DNA from: Limnephilus marmoratus
Lineage: Eukaryota; Arthropoda; Insecta; Trichoptera; Limnephilidae
DNA: 64,000 nt
NCBI GenBank assembly: GCA_917880885.1
Contig: OU862934.1
Coordinates: 34,022,734-34,086,733 of the forward strand
Reading direction: 5' to 3'
This document shows, piece after piece, positions 1-10,249 of the stretch. Every line of letters begins with the position of its first letter. The first letter of the stretch is position 1. The notes under the pieces are model-generated. The model did not search any database, was not told where the DNA came from, and was given only the letters and a program-made list of their open reading frames with translations. A program made the translations under genes and the position numbers.

Positions 1-218
1 ATGTGAAACCATTTGGAACAGTTTGTATGTTGAATTATCCTTCCGCAAAACTTTGAATGCGGTTTTCTCGAAATAAAACAAAACAAATGCCAATATAAAC
101 CACACACGGCACTTTCAATCACTTCAGATACTAAGTAATGTTGCAACAAATAGAAGGAAAGAAAAGTAAAATACAACTATGTTTGATATGATTTTAGGTT
201 TTAGTTTTTTAACACATC

Positions 219-299
219 TGCCCTGATGATGGACACTGTAACGCTGTCCGAAACGTTGGCTAAAGGAGGAGGTAGCGCAACACGGCATAACACCCCAAA
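219..299 (+). repeat. Dispersed 80-base repeat, copy A (CTGATGA/GAAAC hairpin)
   Basis: This short unit recurs at 1590-1670 and, in palindromic form, at 43413-43575. It holds CTGATGA, a GGACA/TGTCC hairpin, then GAAAC, followed by a tail ending in CGGCATAACACCCC. The CTGATGA-stem-GAAA order resembles a hammerhead ribozyme core, but I cannot find partner strands for the other two stems. It is a dispersed repeat of unknown class. Confidence 0.7.
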
Positions 300-300
300 A

Positions 301-1120
301 ACAAATAACCATACAACTATGTTTATATATTTGTTTTAATTATAGACCTTTTATTTATTATTTGTGCATGATGTGAACAATAGTTATTTATTGGGTTATA
401 ACCTAATTATCATAATTTGTTATTTTCTTATTTGCGTGTACCTAATGTTATTAACCTGTAAATGTTTCTAATAAAAAAAATTAAAACACATCGAAAGCTG
501 ACTTTTTCCGAAACTTCGTTGCTCACTAATTGAAGCAAGTCCTTTTACCTCGGGACGCGGGGCCCCTAGCCGATGCGGGGCCCCTAGGCAGTTGCCTACT
601 CTGCCTTAGGGATAATCCGGTACTGATCACGGCCGACAAAACCCCGAGTCCACGGGCGTTTAGGGCCAACATCGTTTGTAAGGCGAGCAGGATTGCCCAT
701 CCGCGATGGGATTCAGTTTAATTTATAACGTAGCCGTCAGCTAGGCAAGGTCACACCCGGACCATAATTTTACGTGTTTTTAACACTCCGTTTTATTGCG
801 GATTCCTTTTAAAACTTTTATAATGAATTCCCATGGATACATCCAAGTACCGGGATAACTGATAGCACTTCGTTCACACTTTTAAAATTCAAAACATGGC
901 AGATTTTCTTTGACTTTCAGCGGCGACCGCCTGCCCTGAACAACCTCCGCTGGAAAGTGCTCAACCATTTCCGTTTTCCTGTCGACCCAAAAATCGACCG
1001 TAGACAATTAATAACCACAAATAATCTTAGATCTTACTCCAGCACTCGGAGCTCTGCTAGAGTGAACCTTCTATTTCCCTGGTCACTCGAGGGACACAAA
1101 ATTGGACCATTCGAAAACTA
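301..1120. other. No gene seen
   Basis: AT-rich up to about 480, then mixed composition. The pair of GGGGCCCCTAG boxes near 558-590 is the only local repeat I see. Short open frames here have no recognisable motif. Confidence 0.5.
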
Positions 1121-1326
1121 GGGGCCCTTGGGGAACCTAGGAGTGCTGAGGCCACCTCTGTGGACTTCCTTCGTGGGGCCTGCAGGAGTAACCAAGAGGA
1201 GAAGCCGTGGAGAGGGGAGCTGAGGCCACCTCCATGAACTCTTCCCTTGTGGGACCTACAGGGAACCAAGGGGAAGTGCACTCTTCCGGCGCGGGGCCTT
1301 CGGGAAACCAAGGAGGAGTGAAGTGG
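1121..1326. repeat. Degenerate GC-rich minisatellite
   Basis: About four imperfect units, each with GGGGCCT-like, GGGAACCAAGG and AGTG/CTCTTCC boxes, start near 1121, 1173, 1250 and 1291. Spacing is irregular (about 40 to 77 bases). One frame reads as Gly-Pro-x-Gly-Asn-Gln-Gly, but stops in the other units argue against a protein. Confidence 0.55.
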
Positions 1327-1589
1327 AGAGATGATATAATGAGCCTATGGCCTAAGTCAACGATACTCAACCTTTTTTCTCTTCGGGCCACATACATGTA
1401 TTTGTAAAGTTACGCGGGCCGCAACACTATATAAATCGCCGTTTTTGTGAAAAATCACCTACTTTATACGACAGCAAGAAATGCTGTATAAATTAGTAGG
1501 TACCTGACTAACCAGTAACATTAACCAGTTTTTATGTATTATAATTGATGCTGTTGTTTCTAGAAGTGGCACTTTTATTTATAAATAAT

Positions 1590-1670
1590 TGCCCTGATGA
1601 TGGACACTGTAACGCTGTCCGAAACGTTGGCTAATGAGGGAGGTAGCGCAACACGGCATAACACCCCAAA
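1590..1670 (+). repeat. Dispersed 80-base repeat, copy B
   Basis: Nearly identical to 219-299 from TGCCCTGATGATGG to CATAACACCCC. The flanking sequence differs, so this is a mobile or dispersed unit and not part of a longer duplication. No target duplication could be defined. Confidence 0.7.
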
Positions 1671-2070
1671 AAAAATATCAAAAAAACATTTTGGCCGTGA
1701 AAATCTAAGCAACGTATCTTAAACATCTAAGATCATGTGGACCATAATGACAATCTTTTTCGGGTGCGCTATTCGGTGCACTATCTGTGCGTCAAAGTTG
1801 AAACGAATCTCAAGATATACGAAATTTAGAATGATAGTTTTTTTAAATCAAGTTCCTGATGGTAAAGTGGTTAGGGCCGCACAAAAAAGTTTGGCGGGCC
1901 GCAGGTTGAGTATCGTTGGCCCAAGTGCTCTCCCATACGTAAACCGTCTCCACTCTTTAAAAAAAATCCTTTCCATGCTGCACATGCTTTTCTACAAATT
2001 TTGTATCTATTTGGTAAATTCCTATTTTGCGCTTGTACATATGTTAGGTATACATATTCTGGGGTTGAGG
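1671..2070. other. No gene seen
   Basis: A 118-codon open frame at 1735-2091 has no recognisable domain. Near 1855-1925 two GGGCCGC boxes flank a TTGAGTATCGTTGG stretch whose complement also occurs near 1350-1375, which suggests a decayed repeat. Confidence 0.4.
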
Positions 2071-2144
2071 GACGTACTTTACTTACTTTAACCAGTGATT
2101 CCTAAAATTATATGAAGTAAAAAAAAATTTTGGTCTCCGGTGAC
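2071..2144 (+). repeat. Half of a MITE terminal repeat
   Basis: This matches, with changes, the long inverted repeat of the MITE at 40523-40905: GACGTACTT, ACTTACTTTAACCAGTGATTCC, a GAAGTAAAAA stretch and TTTTGGTCTCCGGTGAC in the same order. No matching right arm was found here, so it is a solo or rearranged end. Confidence 0.6.
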
Positions 2145-2309
2145 TTTTTTCAATGTTTTTCTTTTTCAAAACCAAATAATAATTCACCCTAAAAAGAGTA
2201 ATTTTAGTATGTTACATAAAAATAATGTAACAAGTGAATTAATTATCTCTGTGAATGGTATCTTTTAGGTATAAAGTTTATGAACATTCAACATTGTTAT
2301 ATTGGCAAC

Positions 2310-2620
2310 AATTAGAGTATATGCACAGAGGGGTTCTCAGGCAGGACTGCAGGACTGGCCTTGACCTCCTGATTCCTTGACCAGCCACCGTCCCTCTAGC
2401 TGGTTGACGCAATCCCATAGTCATAATTCGCCATTACAACCTGTGAAGATTATTAAAGCTGGGCTGGAGACCTGTCCGTTGCTCCAGCCTGCCGTTTCAG
2501 CATATGTAAGCAGCGGAGGGAGCTGACCGCACACCTCCGAAGGCAGCAGCATGGATCGCCTACACGTGGCATCGCCCACACATCAACTCCTCAAGTTTAA
2601 ATGGTACTAATGCTCCTTAT
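2310..2620. other. GC-richer non-coding patch, unidentified
   Basis: A block of about 300 bases that is clearly richer in G and C than its surroundings, containing GCTGGGCTGGAGACC and GGAGGGAGCTGACCG. It might be a SINE or a decayed RNA gene. I see neither a tRNA fold nor a poly(A) tail. Confidence 0.25.
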
Positions 2621-2883
2621 TACGCCCATTCAGTATTAGTTTAGCCCTGAATATTTCTAAAATCCTGTTATTTATGATTATATTTTAAATGGATTAATGT
2701 AACCGTGTCAAAGCATTAAATAACCTATCCTCATACAAAGTATTTCACACAGCCGCCTGCTTAAGGTCCACGCCTGAGATACAAATTCTACAGTAATAAT
2801 CACACTTGTCTTATGCTCTCCATCTTGTATTCATATTTATAACATTTTGATCCTAAGTTATATTCTTCTAACTTTGTGAAAAA

Positions 2884-3189
2884 AATTTCTTTCACATGAC
2901 ATCACTGGTCACTCAGCCGAGTAACTGCCTAACCCCCCCACACTTAGATAATATAATGACAAGTATTTTTGTTTCCGGATATGGAAATTTCTTTCACATG
3001 ACATCACTGGTCACTCAGCCGAGTAACTGCCTAACCCCCCCACACTTAGATAATATAATGACAAGTATTTTTGTTTCCGGATATGGAAATTTCTTTCACA
3101 TGACATCACTGGTCACTCAGCCGAGTAACTGCCTAACCCCCCCACACTTAGATAATATAATGACAAGTATTTTTGTTTCCGGATATTGG
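2884..3189. repeat. Three near-identical 102-base tandem units
   Basis: ATGACATCACTGGTC recurs at 2896, 2998 and 3100, a period of 102. As 102 is divisible by 3, the array stays open as a 99-codon frame of 34-residue repeats, but this follows from the period and is not evidence for a protein. The unit CACTGGTCACTC-GCCGAGTAAC resembles the reverse complement of the interior of the MITE at 40523-40905, so the array is probably an expanded internal part of that family. Confidence 0.85.
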
Positions 3190-3199
3190 AAATGATTTA

Positions 3200-4400
3200 T
3201 TTTAATAGCATGTTTTGTTTGATACATATTATTAAGGCTAGTTTTTTATTGATGTTTCTGACTATCGTGGTACGAGAACACCACAGGATGGAAGTGGCAG
3301 GAAAATACTTGTTCGCACAACTTATTTAATTACAATAAAATACAAATACAGTCTATTTTCCCTTTGCTCGGGTGATCTCCACCATCACACCACACTGACA
3401 AACATCATTGTTAATATTTAGTTGGCATTGTACACCTGCTACAGCACAATATAGACTTGGTGGCTTTGTTCTGAATTAAATCTACGAGTAATATCACTTG
3501 TGCAGTATTTCAGACGAGTGACCAGACAACTCAGAATAAAGTCAAACTGTTAATATTTCTATTAAAATATGTTAAATACAAATCATGTCAAAGGCTGCGG
3601 CGTGGTTACTGCTTATCTCCGCACAATCTTTAGCTTAGGCTCCCAAAAAAACTCTGTTCTTATGTGAATATCACACAATAGTCCCAATTGTCCGGAGCCA
3701 GTGGAACTGTGGCATCTCAGATCAGGGCATGCTGTGAGGTCCAACAGAGTAGGGAGGGTAAAGAGAGGGGGAAGAGGAAGTTTGGGAAGTACCTGGCTGT
3801 TCAGATGTGGTCACTAACCATGACAAAAGTGACTTCTGGCAACTTATTGATTCTGAATGGTGGTCTTTCAGAAGGACAGTACTGAGAGCACTATTTATTA
3901 TTATTTTACTGGGGGTGGAAAGCTTTTGAAAATAAATTAAACAAATAATTATTAATAAGTGGTTTATTGTACAAAGTGTTTTATTTTCATTAAAATATTT
4001 ATTTGCTCAATTAAATATATACATTTCATTATTTCTAATTCATGATGTAATACCATTAAAATAATAAAAAAACCTCTTTTTATATTTACAATAAGCAAGT
4101 TTTTATATAATAATAAAAAGATGGAAAAGTTACAAAGAATTTTAATAAAAAAACATCATGGTGTACATTGCACATAAGTCTTACAAAACTCTTTAAATTA
4201 ATAATTCATTAATGTTACAAACAAAATGTTACAAATTTAATAACGTTACAAAACAGATGAATCAATTTGATTACAAGAAATCTCGTAATTTGTCACACAT
4301 TTTGACTGATTAACAGAATTTTTCAAGTAAAACTAATTTAAAGTTTAACAATTCATCACTGAAGACATAAACAAATATAAGTGCGTCATAGATACGCCGA
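3200..4400. other. No gene seen; AT-rich
   Basis: A 65-codon frame at 3688-3885 has no recognisable motif. 3900-4400 is very AT-rich with many short homopolymers. Nothing can be assigned. Confidence 0.5.
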
Positions 4401-4439
4401 CACAGATATGTGCCAAGTAAGCTCATTTTTTTCCTACTT

Positions 4440-5874
4440 CTGATAGCGCATCTGCAATATCAGGTCCACTCACCGCATTATTTAACCACCTACTTTCTTC
4501 TGGACATTTTCCAACCCGTTGGAAATCTGGTTATATTACACCGATTCTCAAAAAAGGTGACGGCACAGATATTAAAAACTACCGTCCTATATGCATACAA
4601 TCAGCACTCCCGAAAATCTTTGAATCCCTTGTTCTCGATTTAATTTATCCATCAGTATTAAAAGTAATTGATAAAAACCAACACGGATTCATTTCTGGTA
4701 GGTCAACTGCTACTAACCTGTTACTTTACCATAACTATATTACAGAATCTTTTACAAAAAAAAAAACAAGTTGACAGTATCTACACAGATTTTTCAAAAG
4801 CATTCGACAAAGTATCACATAAATTATTACTTAGGAAACTGTATGCCTTAGGACTGAGAGGCAAGTTGTTGGATTGGTTCTCAAGTTATTTGTCTAACAG
4901 AATCTTATTTGTTAAAATTAAACATTATAAATCTAAATTAATATATGCAACTAGTGGTCTACCGCAAGGGAGTCATCTCGGCCCCATCCTTTTCTTAATA
5001 TTCATAAATGATATCATAAGTTGTTTCGACGATGTAGAAGTTCTGCTTTTTGCCGATGATATCAAATTATACAAAGAAATAGCCAATATAGGTGACTGCC
5101 TAATCCTACAGTCAAACATCGTCAAATTACAAAATTGGTGTGTCGCAAACAACTTATTTCCTCAATATCGATAAATGTAAGACACTAACATTTTGTCGAA
5201 CAAAGACTCCACTATCTTTCAAATACACAATAGATAATAAAATCTTAGAAAAAGTCAAAGAAATTAGGGATCTTGGAGTTGTGTTTGATACGCAATTAAA
5301 CTTTATAAATCACATACAACAAATAACTAATAAAGGCATGAAAACACTAGGATTTATAATCAGAACAATTAAAGACTTCGATTCGCTGGAAGTTATAAAA
5401 ATCGTATATTTGTCACTCGTACGCAGCTTGCTGGAATATAATTCCATAGTTTGGTCCCCATATTATCAAATTCATATAAGAAATATCGAAAGAGTGCAGC
5501 ACAAATTTTTAAGATTTATTAACTTCAAGTTACACATACCTATTCAACACATTAACTACACATCTTTACTAAACATACTTAAATTGCATTCCCTAGAAAA
5601 CAGAAGAAAAATAAACGATCTAACTTTTTTGTTTAAAATTATTCACTCCGAATTAGATTGTTGCGAACTTCTGCATCTTATTGATTTTAATGTACCTACT
5701 CGAGAAACAAGGCAAAACATATTATTCTGCAACAATAATTCTGTAACCAACTACCACACATATGCACCAATTTCACGATTGCACACACTAGGGAACAAAT
5801 TTACCTCAAATATCGATGCATTCAATACAAGTTTACCTTTGTTCAAGAAATATCTAAACAATATTTTTATGTAG
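4440..5874 (+). pseudogene. LINE reverse transcriptase, Jockey/CR1-like, frameshifted
   Basis: Three frames together read as the RT of a non-LTR retrotransposon. The finger region (GHFPTRWKSGYITPILKKG, NYRPICIQSALPKIFE, QHGFISGRST) lies at about 4495-4760. The palm lies at 4768-5160 (DFSKAFDKVSH, GLPQGSHLGPILFLIFIND, LLFADD). The thumb and C-terminal part lie at 5150-5874 (DLGVVFDTQLNF, YLSLVRSLLEY, ENRRKINDLTFLFKI). Frameshifts sit near 4765 and 5155. No endonuclease or ORF1 is visible upstream, so the copy is 5' truncated. The FADD box and palm order fit the Jockey/CR1 group; the exact clade is not resolved. Confidence 0.85.
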
Positions 5875-6275
5875 AATATTTTGATATCTAAGGAGCATCA
5901 CATAGGATCTATTGCATATATTTGTGTATTTCTATAAATCTACAATATAAAAACCTATTACCGTTTTCTTTCTATGTATCTTGCATTTTGTCATGTATTT
6001 TTCATCACATTTAATTAGTCACCTGTAAATTTTGTAATTACTAACATACCTACAAGTTTATTTCTATGCCATTTATAACTTAGAAACTTTCTCTTTTATT
6101 GTAATGCACTATCTTTCCTTAAATTTATCTGTATACCTACCTTTCATATGATGTTTACTAGTTATATTTTTATAGTTTATCTTTTTTTATTTAAAAACTG
6201 TCTCTGTATTATAAACTTGTCATGTAAAAGCCCATCAGGGCGTTGAAAATTAATAAATAAATAAAATAAATAAAA
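5875..6275 (+). mobile_element. LINE 3' UTR and AATAAA-rich tail
   Basis: AT-rich 3' region of the preceding LINE. It ends in CCCATCAGGGCGTTGAAAATT followed by repeated AATAAATAAAAT at about 6250-6275, the kind of short-repeat tail common on insect Jockey-group elements. I did not find a clear target duplication. Confidence 0.65.
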
Positions 6276-6559
6276 TTGATCAAAAAATTTCGAATTGTAA
6301 ATTCATTCCAAATCAGATAATCAATACTTAAAATGAACAAAATAATAAATGAGCATTTTAATAAAATTTGCTATAAATGTGGCATATAGCCCAGCTGTTA
6401 ATATTTTGCTGTGATATCGAGTTACAACAGTGCTATTCCATCTAGATAAGTACCATCGACGATATTATGAGGAAGGCACATAATTTAGTAGTAGATTCCC
6501 TGATTCTATTGTAAATTCTTGTGTAAAATGTAAAATGCACAACATCAGATTTGACAAAC

Positions 6560-6851
6560 CTGTCTTGTGTCCTGTTTAAGTAACAAAAAACAATATGTGG
6601 TTGAGTCTAGGGAATTCATTGCCTTCTCTGAAGTACCACAGGGGCCAAATCTAGGACCTCTCCTGTTCTTGATATCAATCAACGGCCTACAAAAAGGATT
6701 GCTTCCAAGATGTCAGTGTCTGCTTTTTGCCGACGATTTAAAATTGCTCATGAGGATTTGCAATAGTAAAGATTGTATTAAATTACAACTGGACTTGGAT
6801 GCAATAACTGCGTGGGCTAACATTAATAAAATGTGTATCTATGATATATAA
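6560..6851 (+). pseudogene. LINE RT fragment
   Basis: One open frame reads as RT palm only: VPQGPNLGPLLFLISING followed by CLLFADDLKLL and a helix, then stops. The catalytic Asp pair of FADD is kept. Neither finger nor thumb is joined in frame. It is a short remnant of a Jockey/CR1-like LINE distinct from the copy at 4440-5874. Confidence 0.75.
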
Positions 6852-7339
6852 GCACTCAAAAAATCCTATCAAATTCAACCATAAAATAAGGGAAGATATT
6901 TAGTCATCTGTAAAATCCATCAAGGATCCAGTGGTAGTCTTTTTTACAAAATTAAATTTTCAGACAGTACTTTGTAGTCATCTGAAGTTTCTGTGATATG
7001 TGCGGTAAAGTAAAAACAGGGAACTTTGACTTTACCTTCGTGGGTAAATCATTTGCTAAATGTACTTTTACTCGGGTTGCAAACCAGATGGGAGCCTGCC
7101 GGCACGGACTGCAGAAAACTTGTTAGAAAGCTCAGAACAAATCCTTATCTGTCTTACCCGAAATACTAGTAAGTCGGCCATCCCAAATCTTCCCGGATGA
7201 AAATAATAGGATGATTACTCGAGTTCGTTTATGCAAACCGATTGTTTTCAGGTACTCAGAGGTAGGCTGAGTATAAATAGTCCGATTCAAGGAGCTACAT
7301 GCACGAAAGCGTGTATGCGAAAGTTTAAAAGGTTCTCAT
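6852..7339. other. No gene seen
   Basis: Non-coding spacer between a LINE relic and an R2-like 5' region. No repeats or RNA fold were recognised. Confidence 0.45.
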
Positions 7340-7565
7340 ACTGTAATTCCTAGGAATGACTCGGCTGTGACATCAGCACACAGTTAAAAAAAAAGCTATC
7401 TTGAATAACCAGGCCAAGGTGTCCCCAAGGTAAAGGTGGTCTCAATAGCGCCACCCGAGCCAAGGCCGAGCACATCCTCGTTGAGGGGGACATTAAAAAC
7501 TGTTGCAGGTTATCGGGGGGGCGGGCGTTGCCAAACGTCTGCATGTCCCCCATTAAAGTACAAAT
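7340..7565 (+). mobile_element. R2-like 5' UTR, copy 1
   Basis: The leader upstream of the R2-like N-terminal frame shares GACTCGGCTGTGACATC, CATCTGCATGTCCCCC-like and AAAGTACAAATATGAATAG boxes with the leader at 14690-14852. Its first part also resembles 26340-26398. The exact 5' end of the element cannot be fixed. Confidence 0.6.
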
Positions 7566-7946
7566 ATGAATAGAACTAACCGAGACTCCGATGAGTCCCC
7601 CGCGTGTTTGTACATGGTCGCAGGGGGGGATTCACAAAGATCCAACCCGGCCACCAATTCTGAAACTGGAGAAGTTGAAGTTATAGGCGTAAAGTGTAAG
7701 GAGTGTGACAGAGTTTTTCCGACAAGTAGAGGAGTCGGTCAGCATATGTGGATCGTACACCCCATTGCCCACAATGCGGCGATCTCCGTTAAGCGAACTA
7801 ACAAGCGTTACACGGAGGAAGAGTTGGAAATTTGGGCAAATGAAGAAGCCCGATTGATTGTGGCAGACTTCGGTGGAAGCTTGTACACCAAGATGGCGCG
7901 AGTACGACCGGACCTAGGTAGACGGTCGACGCTGTCAAAAAATTAA
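7566..7946 (+). CDS. R2-like retrotransposon N-terminus with one C2H2 finger
   Basis: An open frame of 126 codons starting at the ATG shared with the copy at 14853. It contains a single C2H2 finger, CKECDRVFPTSRGVGQH...H (Cys-x2-Cys-x12-His-x4-His), at about residues 49-67. A Myb-like stretch RYTEEELEIWANEEARL follows at about residues 80-97. A finger followed by a Myb motif is the DNA-binding head of R2-clade elements, which locates the 28S target; one finger alone is typical of the R2-D type. The frame ends by a frameshift near 7940, after which the protein continues in another frame. The element is therefore dead, but this head is intact. Confidence 0.8.
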   Translation: MNRTNRDSDESPACLYMVAGGDSQRSNPATNSETGEVEVIGVKCKECDRVFPTSRGVGQHMWIVHPIAHNAAISVKRTNKRYTEEELEIWANEEARLIVADFGGSLYTKMARVRPDLGRRSTLSKN

Positions 7947-9081
7947 GGCAATCTCCTAAATTTAGAAATGACGTAGCTCGCATCGTCGGCGAGATGAAAT
8001 CTACGCCGGTAGTCCAAGCCGAAACCCAAGTCGATAGCCTCGATACCACCTTCATTTTGAGAAGACCGCGTCGCACGGTGTTCGACGATCGTGAACTCAG
8101 GATGTGGGCCCGGGCCGAAGCACTTGTTACCCAAAGGGGTGGTACACCCATGCGCGCACAGTTAAAGTCCTGAAAAGGATACGATCGAGCGTGGCATACA
8201 AGAGAATCCTCGAAGAGGTTCTCGCGGACGGAAATGAGACCATGGTAGACATTGAGGTTGAAGAGGAGGCTACACTGCCACTGGCTAATTGCGACATGAC
8301 GAGCGTCCGCATGCAGTTAGAACGCCTGTGTGGTGAACTAGCTGAGCATGACGAAGTCTGAGCCACGCTTAACAGCCTGGCTGGCAGACATTTTTCCGGC
8401 TCGCGCCCGTTGTGTAAACAATGCACGCAATGTAAACCAAAAGATTGACGACAATGTGAGTCGAAGAAAGAGGAGGAAATTAGAGAGAAGAAGGAAATAC
8501 CGTCGGACTCAGGCCTGATGGTTAAAAGACCCGGGCTCTATCACGCGGGAAATCCTTAGCGGGAAGGAAGATGCTTCCCAAGACATGCCGGACTTGTGGA
8601 GGCCTTCGTTGAGGCATGGGAAACGTTGATCGGTGAACCCAGCCAACCATTCAACAAAGAGTCTAGGTTACCCCCAGTCCGAGATGACCTTCGCGCTCTC
8701 ATGGAGCGACCGATAACCTTTGATGAGGCGTACAATGCATGAGTCAAAGTATCTTCAGCCGAGGGTCCTGACGGAATTACCGCGAGGTGGTGGGGGAAAA
8801 CCCCTCGCTGCGTTATTTTATCTTTACTGAACCTCATACTCTTTACGGGACATCCACCAACGGTCCTCACCACCACAAGGATGATTTTAATAGAGAAAGG
8901 AGAAGCTAGCCCAAGGGCTCTGGATTACCGCCCGATAACCGTTCAGTCGGTCATTCTAAGGCACTTCCATAAAGTCCTAGCTAGGAGACTGAATCGTGCC
9001 TTTTTAAACGATACAAGACAAAGAGCATTTATTAATGCCGACGGAGTTGCGGAGAATCTGTATGTAATGCAAATGGTACTC
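7947..9081 (+). pseudogene. R2-like copy 1, rest of N-terminus and RT fingers
   Basis: Continuation of the element in shifting frames. A second Myb-like segment (DDRELRMWARAEALV) lies near 8080-8130. A linker with stops follows at 8150-8560. Then come FVEAWETLIGEPSQPF and SSAEGPDGITARWWGKTPRC, and the start of the RT (DYRPITVQSVILRHFHKVLARRLNRA, INADGVAENLYVMQMVL) runs to about 9080. The copy stops abruptly inside the RT and is joined directly to lipase-like sequence at 9082. It carries several frameshifts and stops, including TGA codons near 8359 and 8742. Confidence 0.75.
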
Positions 9082-9302
9082 ACCACCTTCCTTGCCACTT
9101 CAAACTTTCATTTCACTCTGTACAATACAGCAGTGAGACGTGGGATTTGCTGTATGTGGCATGAGGAAATTGCAAAAAGAGGAGCGAATGAAGTCTGCAG
9201 TAGTTTGTTCATTGATTTCATTTATAAAAAGGTTCCAAGAGGACCAGGGAGTTCCGGTTCTGATCAGATAACTGCACCGGATAGAACCAAAAACGAATAG
9301 TT
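9082..9302 (+). pseudogene. Lipase-like gene, C-terminal fragment
   Basis: An open segment nearly identical to 9970-10221: TSNFHFTLYNTAVRRG, WHEEIAKRGANEV and FIDFIYKKVPRGPGS. In the better copy at 9345-10221 this tail follows a DSPGIEDML / LDIT block, so it is the C-terminal part of the same lipase-like family. It is fused here to an R2-like fragment. Confidence 0.6.
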
Positions 9303-9344
9303 TTATAGCCCGTACTTTAAAGAATTCAGCATAATGATTATAAT

Positions 9345-10221
9345 TTGTGCTCCAACTGTCCATGTTGCAGATTCCAATCTCCCAACATGCAGGCGGACAC
9401 AGGTTTAGTTTACAGTTCACGAAACTGACAGCAAACCTTCAAATCTTTCCATACCATATTGATTACACAAGTAAAGTGGAGATGGAACCATATCCAGATG
9501 AGAAAGTGTTGGCGGTCCTCGCAAAGTTATCGTACTCTGATTTTATGGGGTATCTGGACCTGCCTGAATATTCCAAAACAAACGGATACTTGGGCTGCTT
9601 CTATTGGAATCTTTCACAGCAGCAGGTAGCCATAGCACATAGAGGAATGAACCACTTTCCGCTGACGGGAATATACTTTAATAAATACACAATGTACACG
9701 CTCCCTACGGTCACATTCGCAGACGAAATCAAGAAAAGAATTCTAGGAACAAACAGCTTATAACCAGCGGAGTCGCTTAGTGTATCCTTAAGTGGGCATT
9801 CACTGAGAGGGTGGCTGGCAACACCCCAAGAGGGAAGGCAGTGGCCCGGTGACAGTCTGCACTTGCATACTCTGGACAGTCCCCGGGTATTGAGGATATG
9901 CTGATAAAAATAAGCAAAGACTATGACATACAATACTACCGTTCCATGAGCACAAAACAATTGGACATCACCACCTTCTTTGCCACTTCAAACTTTCACT
10001 TCACTCTGTACAATACAGCAGTGAGACGTGGGATCTGCTGTATGTGGCATGAGGAAATTGCAAAAAGAGGAGCGAATGAAGTCTGCAGTTGTTTGTTTAT
10101 TGATTTCATTTATAAAAAGGTTCCAAGAGGACCAGGGAGCTCCGGTTCTGATCAGATAACTGCCCCGGATAGAACCAAAACTAATAGTTTTATAGCCCGT
10201 ACTTTAAAGAATTCAGCATAA
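9345..10221 (+). pseudogene. Fungal-type (class 3) lipase-like gene, near full-length relic
   Basis: Read across one in-frame stop (9761) and one frameshift (about 9880), this gives a class 3 lipase-like protein. In order: EKVLAVLAKLSYSDFMGYLDLPE, GYLGCFYWN, VAIAHRGM (the AHRGT-type block before the active site), TVTFADEIKKRIL, then GHSLRGWLA at 9794-9820, which matches the GHSLGGW nucleophile elbow with one Gly changed to Arg, then DSPGIEDML, LDITTF and a C-terminal tail. Class 3 lipases are alpha/beta hydrolases with a Ser-Asp-His triad; the Ser of GHS is kept. The gene cannot make one protein as it stands. The family call rests on these motifs. Confidence 0.65.
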
Positions 10222-10249
10222 CCATTATAATTTGTGGTCCAACTGTCCA

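Noticed and set aside
1057..1407. Collagen-like or repeat protein in the minisatellite
   Set aside because: The Gly-Pro pattern is not kept across units, and stops occur in adjacent units in the same frame.
2896..3195. 99-codon frame of three 34-residue repeats
   Set aside because: Openness follows from a 102-base tandem period in non-coding repeat DNA related to a MITE.
9082..10221. Duplicated viral-type gene as the source of the WHEEIAKRGANEV segment
   Set aside because: It continues in order from the lipase-like DSPG and LDIT blocks in the copy at 9345-10221, so it is the C-terminal part of that family.
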